Assembly: GCF_003860125.1 (NCBI RefSeq)
Contig: NZ_RQYL01000016.1
Coordinates: forward strand, 1 to 60,138
Direction: 5' to 3'
Source: Fretibacterium sp. OH1220_COT-178
Lineage (GTDB): Bacteria > Synergistota > Synergistia > Synergistales > Aminobacteriaceae
Length of the DNA stretch: 60,138 nt
Position 1 is the stretch's first letter. Every line of letters begins with the position of its first letter. Below, in pieces: positions 52,732 through 60,138 of this stretch. The notes beneath the pieces are model-generated. The model did not search any database. It worked only from the letters and a program-made list of their open reading frames with translations, and was not told the DNA's origin. A program made the translations under genes and the position numbers.

Positions 52732-53012
52732 TAGGGCTCCCTCTCGTCGGATGCTACCGAATAGCGTAGTAATGCTGTCTCAAGGCGTGCGGACAACACC
52801 GGCTCCAAGGCTCCGCAATCTTGAATGTGCACCTCAATGTCTTGAATGTTGAACGCGCTGAGGGTCCGATTTACGGTATTCACAATAGCACTGTGAAAAA
52901 GCTCCGAGCCGCTGCCTCCAATACTCAATGTAATTCCTGTTCCTGAAGGACGCTCGAAAACAGAAACCATACAATCCATTGATTCCATAGAGCCGGCAAT
53001 GGCCTTACGCAT
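52731..53012 (-). CDS. citD: Citrate lyase acyl carrier protein
   Basis: Carries the phosphoribosyl-dephospho-CoA arm on a Ser. ATG 53012 (MRKAIAGSMESMDCMVSVFE) gives 93 residues; the frame is open further upstream into the TRAP permease gene. The conserved A-G-S/T-x-E-S-x-D context is present (Ser10 here; the second Ser of the usual ESSD is Met). It starts two bases beyond the permease stop and is coupled to citE. Confidence 0.88.
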   Translation of the reverse strand: MRKAIAGSMESMDCMVSVFERPSGTGITLSIGGSGSELFHSAIVNTVNRTLSAFNIQDIEVHIQDCGALEPVLSARLETALLRYSVASDEREP

Positions 53013-53013
53013 G

Positions 53014-54948
53014 TCAGCTCCGAGCCTTTCCCGCACGGATACGGCGTTTTGCGAACAAGCAGAGAAAGACCAGGACTGCAAAACCCAGAAGATCGGTTTT
53101 CCAACCCGGTACAATCATGCTCAGTGCAGCGGCGAAAGCTAGAATTCTTTCGGGCAAGGACATGACATCGAGCAAATATCCCTCGAGGGCTGTTGCAAGG
53201 ATGAACACGCCGAGGAGCGCGGTGAGCAGGGCCTGAAAGAACATGGGCCAAGATTGGACGTTGGGAAGCAGAAGCTCCGGCGAGTAGATGAATACGAAGG
53301 GAATGATGAACCCTGGCAAGGCCATCTTCAGGGCCATGAAGGCGGTCCTGTTGGGGTCGGCTCCGGCTATGCCTGCAGCGGTGTAGGCACCGACGCATAC
53401 GGGGGGCGTCACGGAGGAGAGCACCGCAAAGAAGAAGACGAAGAAGTGAACATCCAGGGCCTTGCAGCCAATTAAAACCAATGCGGGGGCGGCGACGGCG
53501 CTGGCCATCACGTAGCTGGCGGTCGTAGGCATCCCCATCCCCAGAAGCAAAGCGATGCCCATTGTCATAACCAGGGTAGGCATCAGCCTACCAGCCGTAT
53601 AGCCCAGGATCGTGTCCCCGACCCGAAGCGCAATGCCCGTTGCGCCCATCATCCCGATGACGACCCCAACGAGAGTGCATGCGACGGCTACGGACAGAGC
53701 GGACTTGCTTCCGTCCTCCAGCGTTGCGATGAGAGCTTTCAGGTTGAGGCGGTCTTCCTTTCTGACGAAGCTGAGCATCATGGAGGAGGCGATGCCCCAG
53801 CAGGCCGAATAGAGGGGATTGTATCCCTGGACCAGGAAGTAGATGATCACGAAGAGGGGTAAGGACTTGTATCCGCTTTGTCTCAATACGGCCGATACCT
53901 TGGGAAGGGAGGCCTTGTTGAGGCCCTCGAGTCCCAGTTTTGTAGCCTCGAGGCTGAGACAGCACCAGATCCCCCAAAAATAGAGGAGGGCCGGGATCAC
54001 TGAGGTCGACACCACTTTGATGTAGGGAACGCCGATGCTGTCGGCGATGATGAACGCTGCCGAGCCCAGAACCGGCGGCATGATCTGTCCTCCGGTGGAG
54101 GCTGCAGCCTCCACCGCCCCAGCATAATAGGCGGGATACCCGATTTTCTTCATGAGCGGGATGGTAAATGCTCCCGTTGTCGCTACGTTGGCTGAGGTGC
54201 TGCCGCTGATGGTGCCCATACACGCACTGGAAATCACGGCTATTTTCGCAGGACCGCCTTTTTTGTGACCGGTCAGAGCCATGGCCAGATCGTTGAAGAA
54301 AGCGGAAGTTCCCGTAGAGCTCAGGAACGCTCCGAAGAGTATGAACAAAAATATGTAAGTTGCCGAGACACCGGAAACAAGGCCAAAAAGTCCGTCCGTC
54401 GTCAAATAGAGCTCCTCGACGATACGGGGGTAAGAAAGCCCAAAATGCTTCAGTACCCCGGGCATGGAACGGCCGTAGTAGGCGAACAGGAGAAAGAGGG
54501 AACAAAAAATGGGTAGGGGATAGCCCAAGACCCTTCGTGCGGCTTCGAAGGTCAGGGCCAGCATGATCGTTCCCAGATAGAGTTCGTAAGTGGTGTATAT
54601 TCCAGCCCTTCCGGCGATATCCTTGTACATCAGGAAGACGTACAGGGAGCAGATGGCCGACAGTACGGCGCAGACCCAATCGATGGGCGTCGGCTTATTG
54701 AGGGAAGAGCGTTTTGTCGCCGGGTAGAGGAGGAAAACTAAAAACAGGACGAATGCGATATGGAAGCTCCGTTGCTGCATGGCAGGCAACAGTCCGAAGA
54801 CCGATGTGTACAGATGAAACAAGGCCAGGAAAACCGTGACACAGGTGATAAAGGTTTTCAAGCGTCCATCGAACATACGCTTTTTATCGCGTTTGATCGG
54901 CGATATCGCATCGGGTTCGTTCTGTACGTTACAGGCGCTGTCGGGCAT
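53014..54948 (-). CDS. TRAP transporter fused permease, TAXI type
   Basis: A 644-residue inner-membrane protein in which the small (DctQ-like) and large (DctM-like) TRAP subunits are fused. An N-terminal four-helix part is followed by the DctM part with SACMGTISGSTSANVATTGAF near residue 236 and GMGMPTTASYVMASA near residue 475. It imports an organic acid with sodium, using the adjacent TAXI binding protein. It directly precedes citD. Confidence 0.92.
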   Translation of the reverse strand: MPDSACNVQNEPDAISPIKRDKKRMFDGRLKTFITCVTVFLALFHLYTSVFGLLPAMQQRSFHIAFVLFLVFLLYPATKRSSLNKPTPIDWVCAVLSAICSLYVFLMYKDIAGRAGIYTTYELYLGTIMLALTFEAARRVLGYPLPIFCSLFLLFAYYGRSMPGVLKHFGLSYPRIVEELYLTTDGLFGLVSGVSATYIFLFILFGAFLSSTGTSAFFNDLAMALTGHKKGGPAKIAVISSACMGTISGSTSANVATTGAFTIPLMKKIGYPAYYAGAVEAAASTGGQIMPPVLGSAAFIIADSIGVPYIKVVSTSVIPALLYFWGIWCCLSLEATKLGLEGLNKASLPKVSAVLRQSGYKSLPLFVIIYFLVQGYNPLYSACWGIASSMMLSFVRKEDRLNLKALIATLEDGSKSALSVAVACTLVGVVIGMMGATGIALRVGDTILGYTAGRLMPTLVMTMGIALLLGMGMPTTASYVMASAVAAPALVLIGCKALDVHFFVFFFAVLSSVTPPVCVGAYTAAGIAGADPNRTAFMALKMALPGFIIPFVFIYSPELLLPNVQSWPMFFQALLTALLGVFILATALEGYLLDVMSLPERILAFAAALSMIVPGWKTDLLGFAVLVFLCLFAKRRIRAGKARS

Positions 54949-54970
54949 GAGATACCTCCTGAATCAGGAT

Positions 54971-55005
54971 GTTCCTCCCCCAAAAGGAGTTCGAGGGGGA
55001 GGAAC
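54971..55005 (-). other. Intercistronic hairpin between binding protein and permease
   Basis: GTTCCTCCCCC (54971-54981) and GGGGGAGGAAC (54995-55005) form a perfect 11-bp stem, without a T run, in the 79-base gap between the TRAP binding protein and permease genes. Such hairpins commonly stabilise the upstream mRNA so that the binding protein is made in excess. Confidence 0.6.
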
Positions 55006-55027
55006 GTTTTGAGGGAACCGGGGAACC

Positions 55028-55996
55028 TTACTCTTTAATCAAACCCTTCTCGACATAATATTTTTTAGCGCCGGGATGCAGGGGAACAGACATGCCTGCA
55101 AGAGCCATATCCAAGTTGAAGCCATTGAAATAATTCAAACGATCGGAAAGAAATTTATTGTTCTCGTGCAGCATCTTGGTTATCTTGTAAATGGTGTCTT
55201 CAGGCATGTCTTCGTAGGTCAGGAGAGAGCCAACTGCTGCTACGACAGGGATATCCTTATCGTACCCCGGATAAAGTCCGCCCGGTATGACGGCAGGGGC
55301 ATAGTGAGGGAACTTCTCCGTGATCTCTTTGATCTTCTCTTCCTCCAGGCCTATCAAGCCCACCTTTTCGGAACGTATCATCTCCGAGATCTTGGCGTTT
55401 GGGGCATTGGTCGTCCAGATGTGGGCCTGGCTATCGCCGACCTTGAGCGCTTCTTCAACTTCGTTGCGGCCAAAACGTTCGACGCGCACATCGGCCTCGC
55501 TCAGATCGTGCACGGACAGGATCTCTCGGGTGTTGATCTCGATACCCTGCCCTACGGAGCCGAAATCCACACGTTTTCCCTTGAAATCGGCGACGCTTTG
55601 TATTCCAGCGTCCTTGTTGACCAGTATGTGCGCAGGCATGAAATAGATGGCGGTGACATAGCGTAAACTTTTGATTGGAGTTTTGAATGAATTGATGCCA
55701 TTCCAAGCCTCGTTGACCGTGGAGGACTGAACCATTCCCAATTCTATTTCCTTGGTGCCCAAGTTGATACAGTTCTTGATGGAGCCGCCGGTTACGGCGG
55801 TGAAGTTGATTTCCTTCAGTTTCTGCGTGCCCAGTTGCGCAATGGTGTTTCCGATCAGATAAAAGCCTCCTCCGACAGTGCTTGTACCGATTCGGACAAA
55901 AGTTTCTTCGGCAAAGGCAGTCCCGGAAAGGAGCATGGCCAATGCGATTAAGAGCACCCTCATCATAATCATACGAACCTTCATTTGCTGTCCCAT
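55028..55996 (-). CDS. TAXI-family TRAP substrate-binding protein
   Basis: A periplasmic binding protein that hands substrate to the fused permease. ATG 55996 (MGQQMKVRMIMMRVLLIALA) has GGGAGG upstream and gives 322 residues with a signal peptide cleaved near FAEETF. VRIGTSTVGGGFYLIGNTIAQL and the FGSVGQGIEI segment match TAXI proteins, which usually bind dicarboxylates or glutamate-like anions. The likely ligand is the acid degraded by the neighbouring enzymes. Confidence 0.9.
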   Translation of the reverse strand: MGQQMKVRMIMMRVLLIALAMLLSGTAFAEETFVRIGTSTVGGGFYLIGNTIAQLGTQKLKEINFTAVTGGSIKNCINLGTKEIELGMVQSSTVNEAWNGINSFKTPIKSLRYVTAIYFMPAHILVNKDAGIQSVADFKGKRVDFGSVGQGIEINTREILSVHDLSEADVRVERFGRNEVEEALKVGDSQAHIWTTNAPNAKISEMIRSEKVGLIGLEEEKIKEITEKFPHYAPAVIPGGLYPGYDKDIPVVAAVGSLLTYEDMPEDTIYKITKMLHENNKFLSDRLNYFNGFNLDMALAGMSVPLHPGAKKYYVEKGLIKE

Positions 55997-56079
55997 TGTC
56001 TGAATCGCCTCCCCGTCTTTATTTGCGAGTCTAAAAACATGCGAGTCACACACCATGCCACCATACGCCGAGGGCTCTC

Positions 56080-56778
56080 CTAGGGAAAAATGTCGTCTAT
56101 GATCTCACATCCCTTCTCCTGAAGGGTTTTATCGACCCAGGCGCTATCTGCAGTACCCGCTTTGCTGCGATTCAATTTTTCCGCATCCTTGAGAGCGAAT
56201 GTCTGCGCCGCTTTTAAAATTTCGGAAGCGTCGGCAATGGGAATGACAATCACACCATCCGCGTCTCCTACGATGACGTCACCCGGATGGATGCTGATTT
56301 CTCCGCAGGATATCGGGACGTTAATCTCTCCAGGCCCCTCTTTATAGGGGCCTCCCGGAGTCGTACCGTTGGCATAGATGGGGAGCGAGGTTTTGCATAG
56401 GGAGGCGATGTCGCGGACCGGACCGTCGATGACGATACCGGACACGTGTTTTTGTAAGGCGAGAGCGACCATGTTCTCCCCGAGCAGGGACCGAGTTTCA
56501 TCGCCGCCGTTCGCGACGATGAGGATGTCCCCCGCCGTGCACAGGTTGAGTGCCTTGTGTAGCATCAGATTGTCTCCAGAACGGGTTTTGACGGTTAAAG
56601 CGGCGCCAGCCATGACATTTTTCGGCGAGGAAACCAACTTTATCCGGGGATGCAAAGCGCACAGACGCCCCATACAATCCGCGATGCAGGCCGTAGAGAG
56701 TTTTGAATAAGCTTCAATCAGCTCCTCCGGCGGCATCGATCTTTTTAGATAGACCCTGAAGCCAACAGGCACAGCCAA
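56080..56778 (-). CDS. RraA-like pyruvate aldolase family protein
   Basis: A 232-residue member of the RraA / 4-hydroxy-4-methyl-2-oxoglutarate (HMG/CHA) aldolase family. It has VIDGPVRDIASL near residue 117 (Arg-Asp pair that binds pyruvate and metal) and GDVIVGDADGVIVIP near 167, the best-known family motif. Next to a lyase, a dehydrogenase and a TRAP importer, an aldolase or decarboxylase role in acid breakdown is more likely than RNase E control. It follows the dehydrogenase gene by nine bases. Confidence 0.8.
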   Translation of the reverse strand: MAVPVGFRVYLKRSMPPEELIEAYSKLSTACIADCMGRLCALHPRIKLVSSPKNVMAGAALTVKTRSGDNLMLHKALNLCTAGDILIVANGGDETRSLLGENMVALALQKHVSGIVIDGPVRDIASLCKTSLPIYANGTTPGGPYKEGPGEINVPISCGEISIHPGDVIVGDADGVIVIPIADASEILKAAQTFALKDAEKLNRSKAGTADSAWVDKTLQEKGCEIIDDIFP

Positions 56779-56787
56779 TTCCTCCTC

Positions 56788-57684
56788 TCAAGATAGCGCC
56801 TTTTCCTCCCAAAGCTCGTACAAGGCTTCAAACGATTCTGGAGGCACTCCGTTCAATTCTGCCCTCAAGCCTGTGGCCGCAGAGCGTTCGAGACGTGATC
56901 GTGTTGCATCCGCCATAATGGGAACGATGTTGAGTTCCCGCATCAGCCGAATGGACTCGGAGATCTCGTGAGCGCGACGCTCCGAATGGATGGCATCGGC
57001 ACTGCTCATCCGAAGGGCTGTCTTTTCGAAGGGAGTATTATCCAAGGTAGAGGCAAGTGAGTCCAGAATCAGTGTCTCCACTCCGCAACGGCGGGCAAAC
57101 AAAAATGTCTCTACAAAAAGGGCTTCCAGTCCTTTCATAAAAACGCTGCGTACAAGTTTTGTACTGGTTGCCGTCCCGGCCTCTCCTTCGAGCCGCTCCG
57201 CCTTGCCGCCGTGCTGGTTTAGAAAATCACACCAAATCTCCGCTCCGTCGCCGCAGACCAGCATGGGAACCTTATGGGCAAAAATTGGAAGAGGCCCCAT
57301 CATCGCCGCATCGGCGAAACGGACTCCTTTTGCTTGAAAGGAACGTTCAAGCTCCAACTTCGTTCCGGGACCGGCTGTACTGACGTCGACATAACATTGG
57401 TTTGGATGGAGGTGGGACAGAGCGTCAAGTCCAGCTTCGCGTGCAAAATTTGCGGGAATGGCAGCCACTATCAGGTCGGAGGACTGCGCTAAAGAAGCGA
57501 CGGAGTTGCATGCTGTTGCCGAAGCCTCTTCCATGCGTCGGCGTACGGTGTCCCCATAAGTCCCTTTTTGATCCAAGGCAACGTCGTAGGCGAAGAATTT
57601 TAGGTTGCCTTCTTGAGCCAAACCGCGAGCCATATAAAAAGCGGCCTCGCCGAATCCTAAAAAGCCCAGTCGCGAAAGGGGCAT
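56788..57684 (-). CDS. NAD(P)-dependent hydroxyacid dehydrogenase, DUF1932 type
   Basis: ATG 57684 (MPLSRLGFLGFGEAAFYMAR) gives 298 residues; the frame is open upstream inside the lyase gene. The N-terminal Rossmann domain has GFGEAA (residues 9-14), as in 6-phosphogluconate / 3-hydroxyisobutyrate dehydrogenases. A Lys in STKLVRSVFMKG near residue 165 fits the catalytic position, and the C-terminal half resembles DUF1932. It begins four bases after the lyase stop. Likely oxidises or reduces a hydroxy- or oxo-acid intermediate. Confidence 0.78.
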   Translation of the reverse strand: MPLSRLGFLGFGEAAFYMARGLAQEGNLKFFAYDVALDQKGTYGDTVRRRMEEASATACNSVASLAQSSDLIVAAIPANFAREAGLDALSHLHPNQCYVDVSTAGPGTKLELERSFQAKGVRFADAAMMGPLPIFAHKVPMLVCGDGAEIWCDFLNQHGGKAERLEGEAGTATSTKLVRSVFMKGLEALFVETFLFARRCGVETLILDSLASTLDNTPFEKTALRMSSADAIHSERRAHEISESIRLMRELNIVPIMADATRSRLERSAATGLRAELNGVPPESFEALYELWEEKALS

Positions 57685-57688
57685 GGAC

Positions 57689-58579
57689 TCACTCCACGAA
57701 TGCGGGAAGAAATTCCTTTTCGAGTTCGCGAAAGTTTGGGACGCCCACGATATCCTTGAACTCGGCAAAACTGACGACGAGATCCGTGCGGTTCGCTGCC
57801 AGCTTGCCGCCCTTGATTGCCTCAAGGTAATTCATCACCCCGCGCGCAGCGGCAAAGGTGGTCCCGGTCGGTACACTAACGCGAGCGACTCCCATCGATG
57901 CCAGATCGTCCAGGGAGAGCAAGGGTGTTTTCCCCCCCTCGACCAAGTCAAAGAGGTTGATGCTGACCAGACACTGAATCTCTTTTGTAGCTCGCGCTAT
58001 CTCCTCGCGGTCTCGAGGTGCCTCGACGAAGATCATGTCGGCCCCAGCTTCCGCATAGGCGTTGGCCCGCCGAATCGCTTCGTCGATCCCGGCAACTCCG
58101 ATAGCATCGGTGCGTGCATTGATGATGAAATCTGGATCCAGCGAGTCACGAACCTTTTTGCAAGCCTTGATCTTGAGGACCATCTCCTCCAGAGGAATGA
58201 TCGTCTTTCCTTCAATGTGCCCGCAGCGTTTGGGGAAGACCTGGTCCTCGATGTTCATGCCTGCGGCACCGATCCGGATGATCTGTTCCGTGACCCTCAT
58301 GGCGTTGATGGCATTGCCAAATCCGGTATCGGCATCCGCCATAACAGGAATGGCGACGGATTGCACGATATTTTGGGTCAGATGCAGCATTTCCGTATAG
58401 CTCAGAAAAGCCATATCTGGCAAGCCAAGCAAGGTTGCCGCCAAACCGAAACCGCTCACTTGGATAACTTCGAACCCTGCTCTCTCAATAAGTATGGCGG
58501 AAAGGACATCGTGGCATCCGATTGCGGGGACGGCCCTTCTCTGGTTCAGGAGCATGCGTAAGTGTGTTGTATTTTTCAT
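57689..58579 (-). CDS. Isocitrate lyase / PEP mutase family lyase
   Basis: ATG 58579 (MKNTTHLRMLLNQRRAVPAI, ribosome site AAGGAGGG) gives 296 residues. The Mg-binding MADADTGFGN is near residue 80 and the catalytic loop KRCGH, with its Cys, near 118, followed by NARTDA. These match methylisocitrate or 2,3-dimethylmalate lyases, which split a C-C bond to give pyruvate or glyoxylate plus an acid; oxaloacetate decarboxylase is an alternative. First gene of the minus-strand operon, directly downstream of the predicted operator. Confidence 0.82.
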   Translation of the reverse strand: MKNTTHLRMLLNQRRAVPAIGCHDVLSAILIERAGFEVIQVSGFGLAATLLGLPDMAFLSYTEMLHLTQNIVQSVAIPVMADADTGFGNAINAMRVTEQIIRIGAAGMNIEDQVFPKRCGHIEGKTIIPLEEMVLKIKACKKVRDSLDPDFIINARTDAIGVAGIDEAIRRANAYAEAGADMIFVEAPRDREEIARATKEIQCLVSINLFDLVEGGKTPLLSLDDLASMGVARVSVPTGTTFAAARGVMNYLEAIKGGKLAANRTDLVVSFAEFKDIVGVPNFRELEKEFLPAFVE

Positions 58580-58591
58580 GAGCCCTCCTTG

Positions 58592-58608
58592 TTTCCAAAA
58601 TATGGAAA
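58592..58608 (-). promoter_or_regulatory. Predicted IclR-type operator
   Basis: TTTCCA-AAATA-TGGAAA is a 17-bp palindrome 13 bases upstream of the lyase start and downstream of its promoter. TGGAAA/TTTCCA half-sites match the operator style of IclR-family regulators, and an IclR gene lies divergently 159 bases away. Binding here would block the transcript. Confidence 0.6.
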
Positions 58609-58627
58609 TAAATGTTATAATATGGTT

Positions 58628-58657
58628 ATTATACGCGCGCAATTTTTATTCTGTCAA
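58628..58657 (-). promoter_or_regulatory. Promoter of the organic-acid operon
   Basis: On the minus strand TTGACA (plus 58652-58657) and TATAAT (plus 58628-58633), 18-base spacer, both perfect consensus. ATAATA and TATTAT (plus 58619-58634) form a second small inverted repeat over the -10 box. Strength suggests tight repression when the substrate is absent. Confidence 0.8.
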
Positions 58658-58766
58658 CTTCAGGCTCATGGTTTTATAGGGCAGGGTGAATTGGAGACAA
58701 GCAGAGTTCTTGTCTATAAGGGGTTGCTTGCCGATTGGGTAGGCGCCTGGAAAAAAGGTGTCCGAA

Positions 58767-59525
58767 ATGAAAAAAGAAGATGGGACCTCTTCGTTAAGAA
58801 AGGCCATACGTGTTTTGAAGTGTTTTTCTGAGGACAAGCAAAGGCTTTCAATGACAGAGATAGCCCAGGGTCTTGGTTTGCCTGCGGGAACGGCTTCACG
58901 TATTCTGAACGCGTTGGTCGAAGAAAATTTTCTGGAGCGCAACGAGCGAACAAAGCTTTATCAACTCGGGGTGTATTGTCTACGTATGGGCAAAATAGCT
59001 GAGGCATCCGATGCTTTGAGGGTGATGGCCTTGCCTTTTATGGAGAGACTACGTGATCGATTCAACGAGACGGTCAATATGTACATACGAAAAGGGAAAT
59101 TGCGTGTCTGTTACGCTCAATGCGAGACAACCTCTCCATTGAAAAGGTCGGTTCCTTTGGGCTCGGTCTTTTCCCTGGCGGCAGGGGCGGCAGGGCGCTG
59201 TCTGCTTGCTTGGGCTTCCTCGGATTTCATTTTCGAGGTCATCGAAGAACTGCAACCTTTTACAGAAAATACAATAATGGAGCGGAAAAGAATCATGGAG
59301 GCTTTGGAGGAAACAAGACGTAACCTCTACTCCGTCAGCTATGCGGAACGGGAGCGTGGAGTGGTGGCAGTTGCAGTCCCCATATTTGGCTCTCCCGGAG
59401 TACCTTGCGCCAGTATCAGTATTGCTGGTCCGGATGTTCGTTTTACGCCAGAAACAGTTGCTGATATGATTCATGCTCTGAAGACGGTGTCTTTTGAGCT
59501 GTCAAATATTTTGTGCGGCACATGA
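58767..59525 (+). CDS. IclR-family transcriptional regulator
   Basis: ATG 58767 (MKKEDGTSSLRKAIRVLKCF) is chosen with AAAGGTG upstream; a GTG at 58758 adds three residues. The 252-residue product has the N-terminal winged helix (SMTEIAQGLGLPAGTASRILN near residue 28) and the GAF-like effector domain with VPLGSVFSLAAGAAGRCLLA near residue 125 and GVVAVAVPIF near 207. Divergent to the acid-catabolism operon, which it most likely controls. Confidence 0.92.
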   Translation: MKKEDGTSSLRKAIRVLKCFSEDKQRLSMTEIAQGLGLPAGTASRILNALVEENFLERNERTKLYQLGVYCLRMGKIAEASDALRVMALPFMERLRDRFNETVNMYIRKGKLRVCYAQCETTSPLKRSVPLGSVFSLAAGAAGRCLLAWASSDFIFEVIEELQPFTENTIMERKRIMEALEETRRNLYSVSYAERERGVVAVAVPIFGSPGVPCASISIAGPDVRFTPETVADMIHALKTVSFELSNILCGT

Positions 59526-59897
59526 GGGAATGTGCCAAGGGCTGCGTTAGGATTGTTTTTAAGGCCATTTGATTTGAGACACAAGATTCGAAATATATTG
59601 TATTTTGTCAATATCCTGATAACGAAAACAAGGACGACGATCCTGTTCACGGGCGGTGGAGTTTTCCTTGGTGAGATCTTCGGGGACGCAAGAGGGGCTG
59701 GGGCTGCGGAACCCGCACAATATGGCAACTGCGGGAGATGGCCTAGGAAGTTCGGAGAGTATTTCCGCAGAGAATGCAGGGATCTTGATATCCCAAGTCA
59801 AATGAAGGGGATGGAATTTCAGCGCCTTGTCTGGAACACGCTTTAGACATCCCCTACCCCCAATCTTTCCTAGAGGACTGGCTGCGCTTTCCCGGAA
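59526..59897. other. Non-coding stretch, possibly degraded coding remnants
   Basis: About 370 bases after the regulator gene with no intact gene. The plus frame ending at TAG 59844-59846 reads FGEYFRREC and MKGMEFQRLVWNTL, which resembles the DNA-binding entry of O6-methylguanine-DNA methyltransferases but stops before the catalytic region. It may be a decayed fragment. Confidence 0.4.
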
Positions 59898-59990
59898 CTA
59901 CGTTTTTCTTCTCGGCAGAAACGCCGTCATGAGAACCATTACCATCACGCCGACTCCCGCGTCGCCCCTAGATGGTGTCGTCAGGAGATG
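59898..59990 (-). pseudogene. Degenerate Synerg-CTERM tail of a lost surface protein
   Basis: The minus frame ending at TAG (plus 59898-59900) reads RGDAGVGVMVMVLMTAFLPRRKT: the shape of a Synerg-CTERM tail (Cys-Asp-Ala-Gly, hydrophobic helix, Arg cluster) with the Cys changed to Gly. No body of the protein is present upstream; an insertion-sequence end lies there instead, so the gene was probably destroyed. Confidence 0.45.
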
Positions 59991-60138
59991 TTAAAAGGTT
60001 TAGAATATCCTCCAGCAGAATCATTCAGTCAGGGGGAAGTCACTATGGACCAAGGGCACAGAAGGCACGACATTTCGGACAGGGTCTGGGGGTTGCTGGA
60101 ACCTCTTCTTCCGGGTCGTAAGGGTTCCTGGGGCGGGA
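59986..60138 (+). mobile_element. Left end of an IS5-family insertion sequence (partial)
   Basis: The transposase gene at 60045 marks the element; its left end must lie a few tens of bases upstream, placed here at about 59986 by the end of the Synerg-CTERM-like sequence. The inverted repeat cannot be verified because the right end is outside the window. Confidence 0.5.
60045..60138 (+). CDS. IS5-family transposase, 5' end only
   Basis: The first 31 codons of a transposase: MDQGHRRHDISDRVWGLLEP, then LLPGRKGSWGG. HDISDRVW...LLPGRKGxWGG is the N-terminus of IS5-type transposases. ATG 60045 follows AGGGGGAAGT. The gene runs off the window, so intactness cannot be judged. Confidence 0.85.
   Translation, partial: MDQGHRRHDISDRVWGLLEPLLPGRKGSWGG

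Noticed and set aside
1-60138. CRISPR arrays, prophage or restriction systems
   Set aside because: No regularly spaced direct repeats, phage structural genes or methylase motifs were seen.

Overview
The window is a GC-rich bacterial chromosome segment. Several features point to Synergistota: an amino-acid-fermenting gene set (selenocysteine-dependent glycine reductase, tyrosine phenol-lyase), flagellar L- and P-ring genes that imply an outer membrane, and a surface protein whose C-terminus (Gly-rich stretch, Cys-Asp, hydrophobic helix, Arg cluster) matches the Synerg-CTERM sorting signal. This assignment is inferred from gene content; no 16S gene is present.

Layout. 1-15.2 kb is the end of tuf followed by the S10-spc-alpha ribosomal superoperon (rpsJ to rplQ, with secY, adk, map, a KOW protein, infA, rpmJ and rpoA; rpsD is missing from its usual place). 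15.2-18.6 kb holds a fused two-domain ECF transporter ATPase, EcfT and truA. 18.7-24.6 kb is mreB followed by flgF-flgG-flgA-flgH-flgI-flgJ, then four small overlapping or closely spaced genes (a Cys-cluster protein, an unknown, and two exported unknowns). 26.4-31.7 kb has a threonine-synthase-like PLP enzyme, a secreted double cupin, a copper-type P1B ATPase and an RDD membrane protein.

31.7-33.6 kb is the most striking locus: a strong promoter, a 28-residue leader peptide with four consecutive Tyr codons and a terminal Pro before its stop, an intrinsic terminator with a competing antiterminator pairing, and then tyrosine phenol-lyase. This looks like a tyrosine-sensing, TnaC-like attenuator. 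33.6-36.5 kb has an ApbE flavin transferase divergent from an exported FMN-binding-type protein carrying an ApbE target motif.

36.6-43.8 kb (minus strand) is a complete glycine reductase operon, grdX-trxA-grdE-grdA-grdB-terminator-grdC-grdD. It has a consensus promoter and a single-aptamer glycine riboswitch. grdA and grdB each contain an in-frame UGA (selenocysteine) followed by a SECIS-like hairpin, so both would be truncated by naive gene calling. A structured, terminator-ended leader or ncRNA precedes glmS, followed by guaA, then the Synerg-CTERM surface protein.

50.2-59.5 kb is an organic-acid catabolic locus: a divergent IclR regulator and a minus-strand operon coding a PEP-mutase/isocitrate-lyase-family lyase, an NAD-dependent dehydrogenase, an RraA-like aldolase, a TAXI-TRAP transporter and citrate-lyase-like CitD/E/F. 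A 17-bp palindrome between promoter and first gene is a likely IclR operator. The right edge carries a degenerate Synerg-CTERM tail and the start of an IS5-type transposase.
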